Assembly: GCA_030220185.1 (NCBI GenBank) | Contig: JASPKZ010008350.1 | Location: forward strand, 1,398,501-1,462,500 | Direction: 5' to 3' | Length of the DNA stretch: 64,000 bases | Source of the DNA: Diploptera punctata | Lineage: Eukaryota > Arthropoda > Insecta > Blattodea > Blaberidae | Shown: positions 9,958 to 21,268 of the stretch, one piece after another | Position numbering within the stretch: the first letter of the stretch is position 1 | Layout: every line of letters starts with the position of its first letter | Translations under genes and position numbers: made by a program | Notes under the pieces: generated by a model | Seen by the model: the letters and a program-made list of their open reading frames with translations, nothing else | What the model was told of the DNA's origin: nothing | Database searches by the model: none

Positions 9958-11165
9958 CGTCATTGTCATTTCCTATGCCTACTAAGTTGGATCAACGAAG
10001 ATTAGCAATTTTTAACGATTTCGTGGGCAAAGCTGCATCATCATTTGCTAAACCTAAGGCCATATGAGAAACAAAAATGTATCAAAATAATGAAAATAGA
10101 GATAACCCTGAAATCTGCTGCAAAAGTTTTAAACCTAACAATTTAGCAATGATAAACATTGGAAAAATACTGAATGTCCCATTGTAATTAAGGCTTCAAG
10201 TTTTGCTATGCTGAAGAAAAACAAGAATTGTTTAAACATTAAAATCAAATTTTCTCAATTCTTGATTTTTATCTTATTCCATGTTTTCCCCCTGTGATGT
10301 GCATACTTTCTCTCTACAGCTCTTCTCCAACATTACCAATATAAATTGCATACAAAGAATTCCGCACAAAACATAGGCTATATTTGTACAATCGATAAAA
10401 TATAATATTACTTTATTCAATAATGTATTAAATTTTATGGAACGCATATAATAGTTGGATCAAAGGAAATAAAACACGTAACTAACCTTTGCAGACATTT
10501 TCTGCAGGCGATAATTCATATTTTATGACTTCATTCAAACATAGGAGTTTGTATAACTTGTTATTAAATTCATAAATCAGTCAATAAATACCAACTTAAC
10601 GGTCCAGTAAAGATAGAATTATGCAGTTGGGAACAATACACAATTCTTCATCGCTTCCTTTTATCAAGAGATTTGTAAAATCTCCGCGCAGGAAAGACAT
10701 TATGCATTACATATAAATTTTCATTCTCTTTTCTGATTTAGATATTTTTCACATCGAAAGGCGGAACGAAACTGAAAAATATAGCCTGGTGTGCTGACCC
10801 ATGGTATGCCTTTAGCAGCCCCTTCACGTTTTTTTGGTGACGTCATCCTTATTCTCTTACATTGTCACGCCCCTTCACGAGCGTGTTGTGCGGTTCAGCC
10901 CATCATTATTACACTACAAAACACACATGCATTGTCTTCATCATTTTTACATATTGTTTTTTATGTTCAATTTTAAATTAAAAACATTCACGCAAAAAAA
11001 GTCAAAGGAACTGTCAATATATGATACTAATCTTATTTTTCGGCAGGTGATAAGTCCTTTTCTCTAATACTGAGGGTCGTGGGGTGATTGATTTTATAGG
11101 TTGAAAAAAACGAAAGCACATGTCCTTAAATTTTGTACCTTGTATATCAGGGTTAGTTAATAACT
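9921..11165. other. Unassigned region
   Basis: It begins with (TA)n at about 9919-9952. The rest is AT-rich with no recognisable protein motif, RNA gene or repeat from the families seen elsewhere here; the short open frames look random. Confidence 0.4.
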
Positions 11166-11385
11166 GGCACTATCGGACCCGTAGGTTCATGGCAGCGCGG
11201 ACATAAGCTCTCCATATATCCCTATCCTGAGCCAATGTTTTCCAATCATCCCCTGTATAATCTACTTCCCTCAAATCATAGTTAATGTTATTCTCCCACC
11301 TCATTCTTGGTCTACCAACTGGGCGTTTTCCCTGTGGTTTTCTTACAATAAGCTTCCATGCACGTCTTTCATTCCCCATATATTT
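11166..11385 (-). pseudogene. LINE E, 3'-terminal fragment
   Basis: The minus strand encodes the last ~69 residues of LINE family E (R-P-V-G-R-P-R-M-R-W-E-N-N-I-N-Y-D-L-R-E then A-A-M-N-L-R-V-R stop). 5'-truncated. The same end occurs near 14.8, 19.0, 30.9, 52.9, 54.5, 57.4, 57.9 and 59.3 kb. Confidence 0.85.
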
Positions 11386-12064
11386 TTATATAGAATGATC
11401 TCGAATCTATTGGAGTTGATGAATTAATTTAGGGAATTTAAAACCTGGGCCCGAGGTTGAAGATTTTCGGGCTCGTTAAAAAACCTCAAGTCCTAAATTA
11501 GAGCATCTGAGCAAATTTAATCGGCCTTTTTCATCCAAATAATACCTTAGTTGCTACCAGGTCTCTTTTTGAGACTATGTATTAAGCACCTGTCACTCTC
11601 TGACATCTATAGCAATATAAGCATAATTAGCGAGGTTATTACGAGGGAGCGCCCTTGCCCTAACATAGACAGACACTAACTCTTTGAATAATTTAAGTTT
11701 TTCTTAATCAATTAAAGGTACCATCAAATTAGTATAAGTTCTAAGACAGTAGTAATTCAACTGGTTCCTTTTTATTTGATGACATTCTTAAACATATCAG
11801 ATTATTTTATCGCAATTAAAAACTGGGCATGAAAGCGCAGACAAATTTTACTCAAATGCATCCTATTTCAGGCATCAAGTTGTTTCATATGTAAATCTAC
11901 GAGATAGTAACTATGGTTTATTTCGGTTTCAAAGTAAGCCATACTCGGTATTTTTAATGTCTTGGAATAATACCCTGTCGGGTTAGAATCCGCGATCATT
12001 GGAATCAAAGTTCAGCATGTTAAACCACTAATCCATAACTACCGACAAGTTTCATGTTGATTAA
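11386..12064. other. Unassigned region
   Basis: AT-rich, no supported gene or repeat match within the window. Confidence 0.4.
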
Positions 12065-12365
12065 TATTCACGCCTAAGTCGAGCGGTATAATGCATCATA
12101 CCTTGGCGCAGAGCTATAGGAAATGCAGTGGTTTGAGTCCCCGCGGGGGAAAATAAAATCTTATGCATTTATATCAGTATGGGACCGGCGACCATCCTGC
12201 ATCGCGAGGAATTTGGGTAGCTATAATAAATAGTGACTCCAGGTTGAGAAAATGACTGAAAGACCCGACATGTTGACTGAAATGCACATTTTCATGTGAG
12301 ACCAACAGTCGATAGGTGGACCAATAATCTTCTAGGCCTGTCGCGCTATGGAGAAAAAATATTAA
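12065..12365 (+). mobile_element. SINE D copy
   Basis: Plus-strand tRNA-derived SINE. The head has a GCCTAAGTCGAGCGG box-A region and GGTTTGAGTCC as box B; the body has the family blocks (GAGGAATTTGGGTAGCTA; CTCCAGGTTGAGAAAA) and the end CTAGGCCTGTCGCGC. About ten other full or partial copies lie in the window, on both strands. Confidence 0.8.
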
Positions 12366-12767
12366 GATAACCATCTGAGTAGAAGATGTTTCGACGAAAT
12401 CTTAAATTGTTTCAATTATGCAACATTTATTATTAGGGTTATTACAACTATCATTATTTAAATCCAAATTAACTGATATCTTAAAGTTACACACAATGAA
12501 AATATTACTTACTAAGCATCTATATTCAGCATTTTTATATAGGCCTATCTAGAAATATCATTTAGGAAGCTTTTCTCACTTTATTTCGTTTATACCATGT
12601 TTTGTTAGTTTTAGATACTGGAACTACATCCGCATTGCCCTTTGTTTACTCTGTATTTTAATAATATTTTAAAATTGTAATAAGTATGTAATTTTTGTAC
12701 GATTTTATTATTCGCTGGTTGAATGGAAGAGAAGGAATTACGGCATTAACTCTGTCAGCATAAATAA
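12366..12767. other. Unassigned AT-rich stretch
   Basis: Nothing supportable; it leads into the ATT arrays. Confidence 0.4.
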
Positions 12768-12770
12768 AAC

Positions 12771-12807
<37 letters not shown>

Positions 12808-12878
12808 CACATAAAGGTGTGTAAACATTGAAAATCTGTATACAAATAAAATTATGTTCATTATTATTTTCATTGTTG

Positions 12879-12943
<65 letters not shown>

Positions 12944-12982
12944 CACAGAAAGGTGTGTAAACATTGAAAATCTGTATACAAA

Positions 12983-13015
<33 letters not shown>

Positions 13016-13077
13016 ACACAGAAAGGTGTAGGCCTATGGACATTGAAAATCTGTATACAAATAAAATTATTTCATTT

Positions 13078-13139
<62 letters not shown>

Positions 13140-13155
13140 CACAGAAAGGTGTTGA
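12768..13155 (+). repeat. Array of ~50-bp LINE-tail units separated by (ATT)n
   Basis: Three or four repeats of a unit starting ACACAGAAAGGTGT and containing CATTGAAAATCTGTATACAAATA, each followed by a long (ATT)n run. Another unit lies at 14829-14882. A reverse-oriented relative follows the stop of the LINE H fragment at 53345-53405, which suggests that the unit is a LINE 3' UTR plus tail. Confidence 0.85.
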
Positions 13156-13350
13156 ACCCATGTCCGCATTTCCTGACGGTTGCATTTTTACGGTGAAAGA
13201 TCGTCAATCCTTCGACCAACGTACTTTTTTCGTCTGGCTTGTCACCTTTGACCAGTCCGGCATGGGTAACCCTATCGGCAGCAATGCTACCGCCGGCATA
13301 GCTCTCGGGATCATTTAAGCACTCAAGCCACTCCACCGCGACAAGGTAAA
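13156..13350 (-). mobile_element. LINE E 5'-end segment, inverted
   Basis: Reverse-complement match to the plus-strand segment at about 52594-52800 (blocks such as GGTAGCATTGCTGCCGATAGG), which there is fused to a LINE E 3' end. Here it sits head-inward against the plus-strand RT part, the arrangement produced by twin priming. Confidence 0.7.
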
Positions 13351-14822
13351 GATAAATTAGATCCCAGCAGAACTAATAAAATCAGGGAGAGAAAAATTAA
13401 TGGACAAAATACGCTGGTTGCTTAGTATGACTTGGGAAAAAAGAAGCTCTTCCAGATGAATGGAAAGAATCGATTATCGTACCAATTTATAAGAAAGGAG
13501 ATAAAAATGATTGCAACAACTACAGGGGCACCTCATTACTTTCAACTTCGTACAAAATTCTAACAAATATATTAGTAAGCAGACTTACTCCCTATATTGA
13601 TGACATTCTAGGAGATCATCAATGTGCATTTAGAAGAAACAGGTCTACAACATATCAGCTTTTTAGTATCAGACAAATTTTAGAAAATAAATGGGAATAT
13701 AATGGTACTGTACATCAACTATATGCAGACTTCAAAAAAGCATATGATTCAATTAAGAGGGAGAAGTTATATAGTATCCTGCTGGAGTTCGGAATTCCTA
13801 AAAAGTTAATTAGACTTATACGAATGTGTCTAAATGGCACAAAGAGTAGAGTGCGTGTAGGCAAACAGTTTTCGGACACTTTTGAAATCCAGAATGGGTT
13901 GAACCAAGAAGATGCACTATCTCCCCTACAATTTAATTTTGTACTAGAGCATGCCATCAAATCTTTAGAGGATGAGGAAGGCCTACAACTCAATGGTATT
14001 ACTAAGCTGTTAGTTTATGCTGATGATGTAGTACTATTAGCCGATAGCGAGGAGATATTAAAGGACGACACGCACACACTATTGAGTAACACTAAGAAAT
14101 TAGGACTGGAAGTAAATATCAATAAAACTAAATATATGGTCGTACGTAGAAATGCATTATATAATGGAAATGGACAGCTAATGACAAATGAGGGAAATTT
14201 TGAGGAAGTGGCTGAATTCAAATACCTAGGAACAATAATCACAAATAGGAATGAGATGCACAAAGAAATTAAACATAGGCTCAATTCTGGAAATGCATGC
14301 TATTAGGCATTGCAGATACTTTTGATGTCTGAACTCCTTTCAAAAAACGTTAAGCTAAAAATATATAAAACTATTATTCTACCAGTTATATTATATGGGT
14401 GCGAAACATGGACTCTTACTTTAAGGGAGGAAATTAGATTACGAGTTTTTGAGAATAAAGTTCTTAGGAAAACTTTTGGACCAAAGAGAGATGAACAGAC
14501 AGGTGAATGGAGAAGACTAAATAACAATGAACTACATGGCCTTTATAGGAAGCCAGATATAATAAGAACAGTTAAGTCTCGTAGACTGCGATGGGCAGGA
14601 CATGTTGCGCGTATGGGGAATGAAAGCTTCTTGTAGGAAAGCCAGAGGGAAAACGCCCAGTTGGTAGACCAAGAATGAGGTGGGAGAACAACATTAACTA
14701 TGATTTGAGGGAAGTAGATTATACAGGGAATGATTGGAAAGCATTAGCTCAGGTTAGGGATATATGGAGAGCTTATGTCCGTGCGGCCATGAACCTACGG
14801 GTTCGATAGTGCCAGTGAGTAA
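13351..14822 (+). pseudogene. LINE E reverse transcriptase (longest copy), broken
   Basis: Reverse transcriptase of a non-LTR retrotransposon. Frame 3 is open from about 13443 to 14306. It shows L-P-D-E-W-K, I-V-P-I-Y-K-K-G-D, N-Y-R-G, an F-K-K-A-Y-D-S motif-A region (catalytic Asp near 13728/13746), G-L-N-Q-E-D-A-L-S-P-L (normally Q-G-D; here Gly is replaced by Glu) and Y-A-D-D (about 14016-14027). A TAG at 14304-14306 replaces a Tyr codon present in the other copies. A second piece of the same frame runs 14310-14636, followed by a ~12-bp deletion and the usual A-A-M-N-L-R-V-R end at about 14808. The tail is GTAA repeats. Flanks TACACAGAAAGGTGT and TACACACAAAGTTGT look like a 13/15 TSD. Confidence 0.85.
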
Positions 14823-14828
14823 GTAAGT

Positions 14829-14882
14829 AATACACACAAAGTTGTATGAACATTGAAAATCTGTATACAAATAAAATTATTT

Positions 14883-14949
<67 letters not shown>

Positions 14950-14954
14950 GATTA
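14829..14954 (+). repeat. LINE-tail unit followed by (ATT)n
   Basis: The ~50-bp unit described at 12768-13155 plus about 65 bases of (ATT)n; it is the right-hand half of the array that LINE E split. Confidence 0.85.
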
Positions 14955-15493
14955 TTATGATTACTATTATTTTCAAATATCTTTTTCAGAATATATACTA
15001 CTGGAAACAACGTTTAAAATCATTGTCAAGACAAAGAAACTTGGACTGTAAGTGAAGTGTAAATAACATCAATCATTGTCAGTGAAATGAGATTTTTGAA
15101 GCCTCTCTTCCGTACAAATTAACATTTCGCAACAATGTTCACCTATGGGTCCTAGGAAATGGAAACTTTACCGATAAACTTTCATAAGTTATTTTGGGTA
15201 TGAGGCCTATCATATAATGCTCCTTATTACAAATATATTTAATGTTGTGTGTCGGAATTGTGTTATGTCTCTCGGATGGTCATGCCACGGCTCTTGCTAT
15301 GGACTGTATAGACCTATACTCTCTGTCAGTACAAAAAAAAATTAAAACTAAATACATGCTTTAACAAATTTCCATATTCATTTATAATTTCACTTTATCT
15401 CTGACAACTCTTTTCTGTTATTAGAAAATACACTTAAAATACACTTAAAAAATAAACAGGCCTATAGAAATTATAAAGACTCTATTATTTATA
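14955..15493. other. Unassigned region
   Basis: AT-rich; no gene or known repeat recognised. Confidence 0.4.
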
Positions 15494-15843
15494 GTCCACC
15501 GCTGTGGTCTCGAGGTAGCGTGCTGCCTTGTCACGCAGCGGGCCCGGGTTCGATTCCTGGTCGGGACAGTTTTTCTGGGTGAGGTTTTTATCGGGGTTTT
15601 TCCTCACCTGTAAGACAAATGTCAGGAGAACTTTAAGGCCCAAACGGTCCCCGAAATCATATGGCCATCATCCTTATCATTATCATCCTTACCATATCAT
15701 TATCATCATCCTCCTTCACCGGTGTGGAAAGCAACGGGAAGCTACCACACCTACACAATTCCCTAGTAAAGCTGCAAGCATAGCATGAAAATGCTACGAT
15801 TGCAGTGAAGGACCTGCCTTCGGGCAGAATTACTATGGATGGA
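15494..15843 (+). mobile_element. SINE B copy (complete)
   Basis: The head at about 15494-15565 resembles tRNA-Asp (CCTTGTCACGC anticodon-loop region; box B GGTTCGATTCC). The body carries GGTGAGGTTTTTATCGGGG, a CATTATCATC-type microsatellite, CCTTCACCGGTGTGGAAAG and the end GCCTTCGGGCAGAATTAC. It is the best copy for defining the family. Confidence 0.85.
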
Positions 15844-15909
15844 TTATTTATAAATACATACACGAATAACTTTAATTTATAAACACATGATAGGTATTAC
15901 AATAAAAAC

Positions 15910-16190
15910 CTTGACGCAGAGCTTACGAATTTTGCGCTGGTTCGAGTCTCATTGGGGGAAAAGTTTTCTCATGGAATTTCAGCCACTATGGGACGGGTGT
16001 CCACCCAGAATCGTGAGGAATTTGGGAAGCTACACTAAGTAGTGACTCCAAGTGAGAAAACCATCTATAGCTACGGGATCCCTACATTGGCTGGATGATC
16101 TACCTCTGTGATTAACACATGTGGATGTGAGGTAAGCAGCCGGATGTTAGGCCAAGGGCATTCTAGGCCTTTCGCGCCGTGGAGTTAGCT
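15910..16190 (+). mobile_element. SINE D copy, head shortened
   Basis: It retains GGTTCGAGTCTC (box B), TCTCATGGAATTTC, GAGGAATTTGGGAAGCTA and the 3' block CTAGGCCTTTCGCGCC. The first part of the tRNA-like head is missing or decayed. Confidence 0.75.
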
Positions 16191-16529
16191 TATTACAACA
16201 AAAAAGTTATATACTCTAGAAATGTCAGAAATGTAAATGTTTGCTTAAGGGGGGACCTACACCTTTAGCCATTAAAAACATGGCATATTTCAATTTTTTT
16301 CTCAGCTACAATGCTGGTTACAGAAATGAAATTTGGTACGTGATATTTATATTACAATGCGAGCATGTTTGTGTACTCAAGTACAATTTAACTTCAGTCT
16401 TTATGGTTGATTAAATATTCAAAATATCAGCTGCAAATTTTACATTGTCTTGCCGTTTTCCTGATAATTTCCCTAAATTTTAATATATTTTAATGATTCT
16501 TGTTTTATTTTACTCATTAATGTTGTATT

Positions 16530-16890
16530 TAAGAAGATCAGCTGGAAAATCTAGAATGGATAGAATACGAAATAAAGAAATAAGGAAATAAGGAAAATTA
16601 TGGGTGTACAAGAGGAGCCGGACATCATAGACATCATAGAAAAGAAAAGATTGCAGTGGTATGGTCATGTCAAACGAATGCCAGAGCAAAGATTGCCAAA
16701 AATTGTTATGGAATGGATCCCAATGGAAAGGAGGAAGAGAGGAAGACCGAAGAAAACTTGGATAGAAGGGGTACAAGCAGCTATGAATATCAGAGGAATG
16801 GAGGAAGATCAATGGATGGATAGAGAGGAATGGCGTTTGGTTTCCGGAAGACGGCGGCAGCTGCCATGATACCGGATGATGATGATGATG
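16530..16890 (+). pseudogene. LINE H, 3'-terminal fragment
   Basis: Encodes the conserved LINE C-terminal tail: S-R-M-D-R-I-R-N-K-E-I-R (about 16552), W-Y-G-H-V-K-R-M-P, K-R-G-R-P-K-K-T-W and D-R-E-E-W-R, stop near 16869. It ends in a (GAT)n tail at about 16875-16900. One reading-frame break lies near 16590. Nested in the piggyBac-like element. Confidence 0.8.
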
Positions 16891-16957
16891 ATGATGATGA
16901 TAATGTTGTAGCTACAAAATATACTACAATTGTTTAATTATATAGACTGTAAATATT

Positions 16958-17310
16958 TCATCATCATCATCATCATAGTACATTCACGAATTTAGGTAAT
17001 TTGTTGACCTGTTTCGGCCTCAAGAGAAACACCATCCAGAAGTCTTTTGAGTGGACGTCCTGGTCTTCTTCTGCCTGCTGGTTGATATCTTAACATTTGT
17101 TTGGGTATCCTGTGATCTTCCATTCGATGAACATGTTGCATCCATCGTGACTTGTTTTCTAAAGGTTCCATGTGTAAAATCTTCTAAGATGTCTTCATTT
17201 TTTTTGTGATCTAGTAGTGCATCCATCTTGACTTATAATCAGATATTTTGTTTTCTAACGGTTCCTTGTGTAATTCTTCTTAGGTGTCTTCTTCTTCTTT
17301 TGTGATCTAG
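16958..17310 (-). pseudogene. Another LINE 3'-terminal fragment
   Basis: On the minus strand, frames give M-Q-H-V-H-R-M-E-D, a Q-P-A-G-R-R-R-P-G-R-P-L-K-like segment (across frames) and a D-G-V-S-L-E-A-E-T-G end. It finishes in a minus-strand (ATG)n tail at about 16958-16976. Heavily frameshifted, with an internal near-duplicate at about 17140-17300. Confidence 0.65.
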
Positions 17311-17875
17311 TAGTGTAAATATTTTATATTTCATTTTAAATTGATGCATACTCATTTTTGTTAAAATTTGCATTAATATTTTTTTAAATAAAATGTAATA
17401 GGTGCATTTCTAATTTTAGTATATTTTGTTCATCTCTGTACACTACATATATATGCAAAATTTCATCTCAATATATTGAATACTTTGGGAGTTATCAGGG
17501 AAACGGTATTGAAAAAATTAAGACGAAAACAAGCGACAAACTTACCGAAGATGTAGGTACCTTCTAAAATTAAAGGTCTCACTCGAGTGACAGCGTTGCA
17601 CATTTTTAAATATAACTCGAACAGTAATATAAATATCAATGAAAATATTTCACTAATTTAAAGATGAAGTTTCAATCTATATGAGAAAAAAAATGAAAAA
17701 TGACTTTTTTGACCCTCAAAGTTGTAGGCCCCCCTTAAAATAACCAATAGACTGACAGCTGCTGGATTTGATTGGTAGTGAATTCCAATAAAAGGGAAGT
17801 TAACCGTAAAAGAAGAAGAATAAACAAATATTCTATTATAAGGTGTCTTTAGAATTTTATTGATCTGGATCTACT

Positions 17876-18280
17876 ACTAAGGAACCGTCAACCACTGCAT
17901 GCCGAAACCTACCTTGAAATGTCTCCCGGAGTAGCGTTGTGTTGTACAATGGTCGTGTCCAAAACATTATCTGCCGTTTTTAAACTGCAAGGCACTATCA
18001 TTTAAACTACAGAAAAATAATACAACTCCTAACTTGTTGAATTGAATAACCATGGCAACCTGCCCACGCGCCACATTCCGCCACACTATACTCCATTCTA
18101 TTTACACAGTTAAGTCCATCTGCTTCTCACAGTGAGTTGCCATTGCTGGATTCTGACTTCGATTTCTGTGCCTTGCAGTTAAAAGCGACAGTTAATGTTT
18201 GGACAACGGCCTTGGTACACCATAACATCTGGGGGAAATTTCAAGGTAGGTTTGCCATACAATTGTTAACAGCCCTCTTG
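17876..18280. repeat. Repeat J, inverted pair
   Basis: Left arm about 17890-18000 (CCGAAACCTACCTTGAAAT ... AACTGCAAGGCAC) and right arm about 18140-18275 in reverse orientation. A further plus-oriented copy lies at 26575-26765. Each contains the block GCAAGGCACAGAAATCGAAG or its complement, where not truncated. Origin unknown; the paired arms suggest a foldback element. Confidence 0.6.
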
Positions 18281-18397
18281 TTAGAATAAAAAGGTGAATG
18301 TGAGTTGACATACGTCTAGGTTTGGAGATGTGAATGATTTTGAATACAAGAATAAAATAATTGTTTTGCGTGATAGTGCGTTCTGTCGTACTTACAG

Positions 18398-18807
18398 CAA
18401 TGGCCACCATGATTGAAAGTTGAATTTCCTAAATTTGGGGGTTGCGAACCTATAAATAATTAAACAACTATACTGTAGGCCCTAATATTACAAATAGCCT
18501 ACCTAGTGCGGAAAATAAAACCACTGCCCTTTATGTATAACTATGTACAATGTACATACAAAAATATATCCAAAAGGTAGTGTTAATATACATTATACGA
18601 AACAAATCACTGCATTTTAAATTAACTGAACTTTATTTGAAACAATATAAAACAATAAATTCATACTTGCCGCCATTTTATTACTTTTGGTGTCACGGCC
18701 TGCTGTAGTCTCAACTAAATTATTTTTGGCATTTACCGTATAAACATTGGCCACACTGTTAACGTTAGTCAGTTGTTTATAATTAACGCAAATATTTCCA
18801 ACAAAGA

Positions 18808-18856
<49 letters not shown>

Positions 18857-18969
18857 TTGAAAATACCTTCGCGATAAAATAATGAACAACGCACGTTTGT
18901 GAAGTGTTTTACAGAAACTCGGAAATTAAAAACCGAGCGATAGCGATTGCTCTGTTGGTTATTGAATCA
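18398..18969 (-). repeat. Repeat M, main part (interrupted by a LINE)
   Basis: Minus-oriented copy of the repeat at 59530-60135 (+). Shared blocks include CCTGCTG near GGCCGTGACACC, AAACAATATAAAACAAT and CCGAGCGATAGCGA. Its other end lies at 21348-21430, beyond the inserted LINE. It includes an (ATT)n run at about 18809-18855. Family not recognised. Confidence 0.65.
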
Positions 18970-19595
18970 GCCGACGCTATTTACTTACTCACTAGCACTA
19001 TCGAACCCGTAGGTTCATGGCCGCACGGACATAAGCTCTCCGTACATCCCTATCCTGAGCTAATGTTTTCCAATCATTCCCTGTATAATCTACTTCCCTC
19101 AAATCATAGTTAATGTTATTCTCCCACCTCATTAATGGTCTACCAACCGGGAGTTTTCCCTCTGGCTTTCCTACAAAAAGCTTCCATGCAAGTCTTTCAT
19201 TCGCCATACGTGCAACATGTCCTGCCCATCGCAGTCTACGAGACTTAACTGTTCTTATTATATCTGGCTTCCTATAAAGACAATGTAGTTCATTGTTAAG
19301 TAGTCCTCTCCATTCTCCTGTCTGTTCATCTCTCTTTTGTCCAAACATTTTCCTAAGTACTTCATTCTCAAATACTTGTAATCTCATTTCCTCCCTTAAA
19401 GTAAGAGTCCATGTTTCGCACCCATATTTTATAACTGGTATAATAATAGTTTTATATATTTTCAGTTTAACGTTTTTTGAAAGGAGTTGGGACATCAAGA
19501 GTCTCTGCAATGCATAATAGCACGCATTTCCAGAATTGAGCCTATGTTTAATTTCTTTGTGCATCTCATTCCTATTTGTGATTATTGTTCCTAGG

Positions 19596-21268
19596 TAGGG
19601 TAGTTCCGGGTGAGATGGCCATACGGGTGTGATGGCCATAGCTTCTATTTTATGTTGGAATGACCGGATGTGAAAGCAACTCGGTAGGCGGTATGCTTTT
19701 GACTCTAGTAACCGATTGTTGAACACGTGTGGCAGTTTCGTGTTACAAGTCTGAGATTTTTTCCTAATTATTGTTTTGTAACTGCTCAGATATTTTGTGA
19801 CCGTCAATAGAAGTGAACATAAGTGCGACGTTTCTGCAAAATAATTCTCAGCAACTTATTGTACGAGGTAAATGGAACTTTTGTGATTAATATAAAGTTA
19901 ATATTTCTTATTTAATCATCTCCTGTTTTTTTTCCGCACTATGGCCATCTAACCCTTAAACATGGGGGAGATGGCCACCTACTTACAGGGAGAGTTGGCC
20001 AACTGTTTAAAGACGCATTTTTGTTGATTTTTTTAAATTTTTGTTTTACTACCTTAGCGGTGTAGTGATATAGTATTTGTTGTTAGTTTGTTTTTATTAA
20101 TTTGTATATTAGTGGGAGTGACCTTCTGTTTAGCAAGTATACCATCCCAAAAATCCTGGTTTCGATTCCCAGCTTTTCCTTAGAATTATTTTCAGGTAGT
20201 TGCTTAATATATACTGGCATATACCCTTACAATCCCGATGCCATTCCTGACTATGCATTCCTCAATTCAACTGCAAGTGAATCTACAAATGCAGAGAAAA
20301 AACAGAATGATCAATGTCAGGACACGCACGGAAATAACGCTTGAGGATTCTAATTCTGCCACCCCTGGAAATCTTGAGCCACAACCGATCACTTCCAAAT
20401 CTATCGTGGAATACACTCCTACGAAAATTCTGTCACCGGCATCATCCTTAAGCAAATTGCCAGCAAGCAAAAGGCCAAAGCTTCACGCTACTTTCTTGAC
20501 TTCCCCCGAGAACATAGAAAAAGTTAGGTTTAAATCTACAAAATTGGCAATGGGCGTAAATCCTTTAGTAAGCAGGTTTCGAAGCTAACATTTCTTAGAA
20601 AACGATCAATTTCTGAAGAAAGAATCGTAATTAACAACGATTCCAGCAATGATGAATTTGTTGATCTCACCAACGAATGTGTTGGTTGTGGCGAAGACAA
20701 CGACAATACAAAGAAGGCAGTTGACTGGATTCAGTGTATCCGATGTCAAAGGTGGTTCCATGAAACATGCACTATTTTTATTGGTGCTTGTTTGCCTTGT
20801 GGAAAAGTGATAACTAGGAAAAACTGAAATAATTCACATGTTTATGGAAACATTTTATTCGAAAATGATTGAAGATATTTTATTTGGATTTTAATACAAG
20901 AAAAGTTTTAAATTTTATGAAACGATTAGTTTTTTTGTTTTAATTTTATATGTAAATGTAGATGCAATAAACAAATATATCTATTTTAATAACTTTTGAG
21001 TGTATTTAATGACTTCAAAACTGAGTAATCAACACACTCTACCCTATGGCCATCTCCCCCTGGCAACTAGGGAGAGATGACCAGTGTATTGTTTTTCAAT
21101 AAGTTGGGTTTATTACTCTGAATGACAATATTTCATCATAAACACAAGGAATTATGTAGATTTAACTTCAGTAACCCCATTAAACTTCTGTTCACGTAAT
21201 TATCCTGCAAATCTTCGATATTCTGAAACATTAAAAAAAATATGGCCATCTATCCCGGACTTACCCTA
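19596..21268 (+). mobile_element. pogo-type DNA transposon, internally deleted
   Basis: Ends TAGGGTAGTTCCGGG (19596) and CCCGGACTTACCCTA (to 21268) form inverted repeats of about 27 bp (about 23 matching). The target is TA, duplicated. The LINE reads straight across once the element is removed. Several GAGATGGCCA-type motifs lie near both ends (about 19612, 19629, 19940, 19970, 21044, 21240). The internal sequence keeps only the C-terminal part of a transposase (20102-20827). Confidence 0.85.
20102..20827 (+). pseudogene. C-terminal part of a pogo-type transposase with PHD finger, frameshifted
   Basis: A frame-2 segment has G-I-Y-P-Y-N-P-D-A-I-P-D-Y-A-F (about 20215-20270), the conserved end of the pogo/Tigger DDE domain. 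The frame then moves to frame 3 (20270-20588; L-T-S-P-E-N-I), then back to frame 2, where a PHD-type C4HC3 zinc finger is visible (C-V-G-C ... C-I-R-C ... H-E-T-C ... C-L-P-C, about 20680-20805), stop TGA 20825-20827. The catalytic DDE core is absent. Insect pogo-like transposases with such a C-terminal PHD finger are known; clade assignment is inference. Confidence 0.7.

Larger units (their letters stand above)
16245..17738. mobile_element. piggyBac-like element bounded by TTAA
   Basis: TTAA at 16245-16248 is followed by GGGGGGACCTACACCTTT. The right end is AAAGTTGTAGGCCCCCC (17718-17734) followed by TTAA 17735-17738. TTAA target sites plus short G/C-rich terminal inverted repeats are the hallmark of piggyBac. 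No transposase remains; two LINE 3' ends are nested inside (16530-16890 and 16958-17310). Non-autonomous. Confidence 0.7.

Noticed and set aside
12658..13169. Long open frames through the ATT/TAT repeats
   Set aside because: Poly-Ile, poly-Asn, poly-Leu and poly-Tyr frames are by-products of trinucleotide repeats, not genes; the same applies near 14.8 kb and 18.6 kb.
18985..19807. A 269-codon minus-strand host gene
   Set aside because: The lower part is LINE E; the N-terminal ~70 codons are read from the inserted pogo element. The fusion is an accident of nesting.
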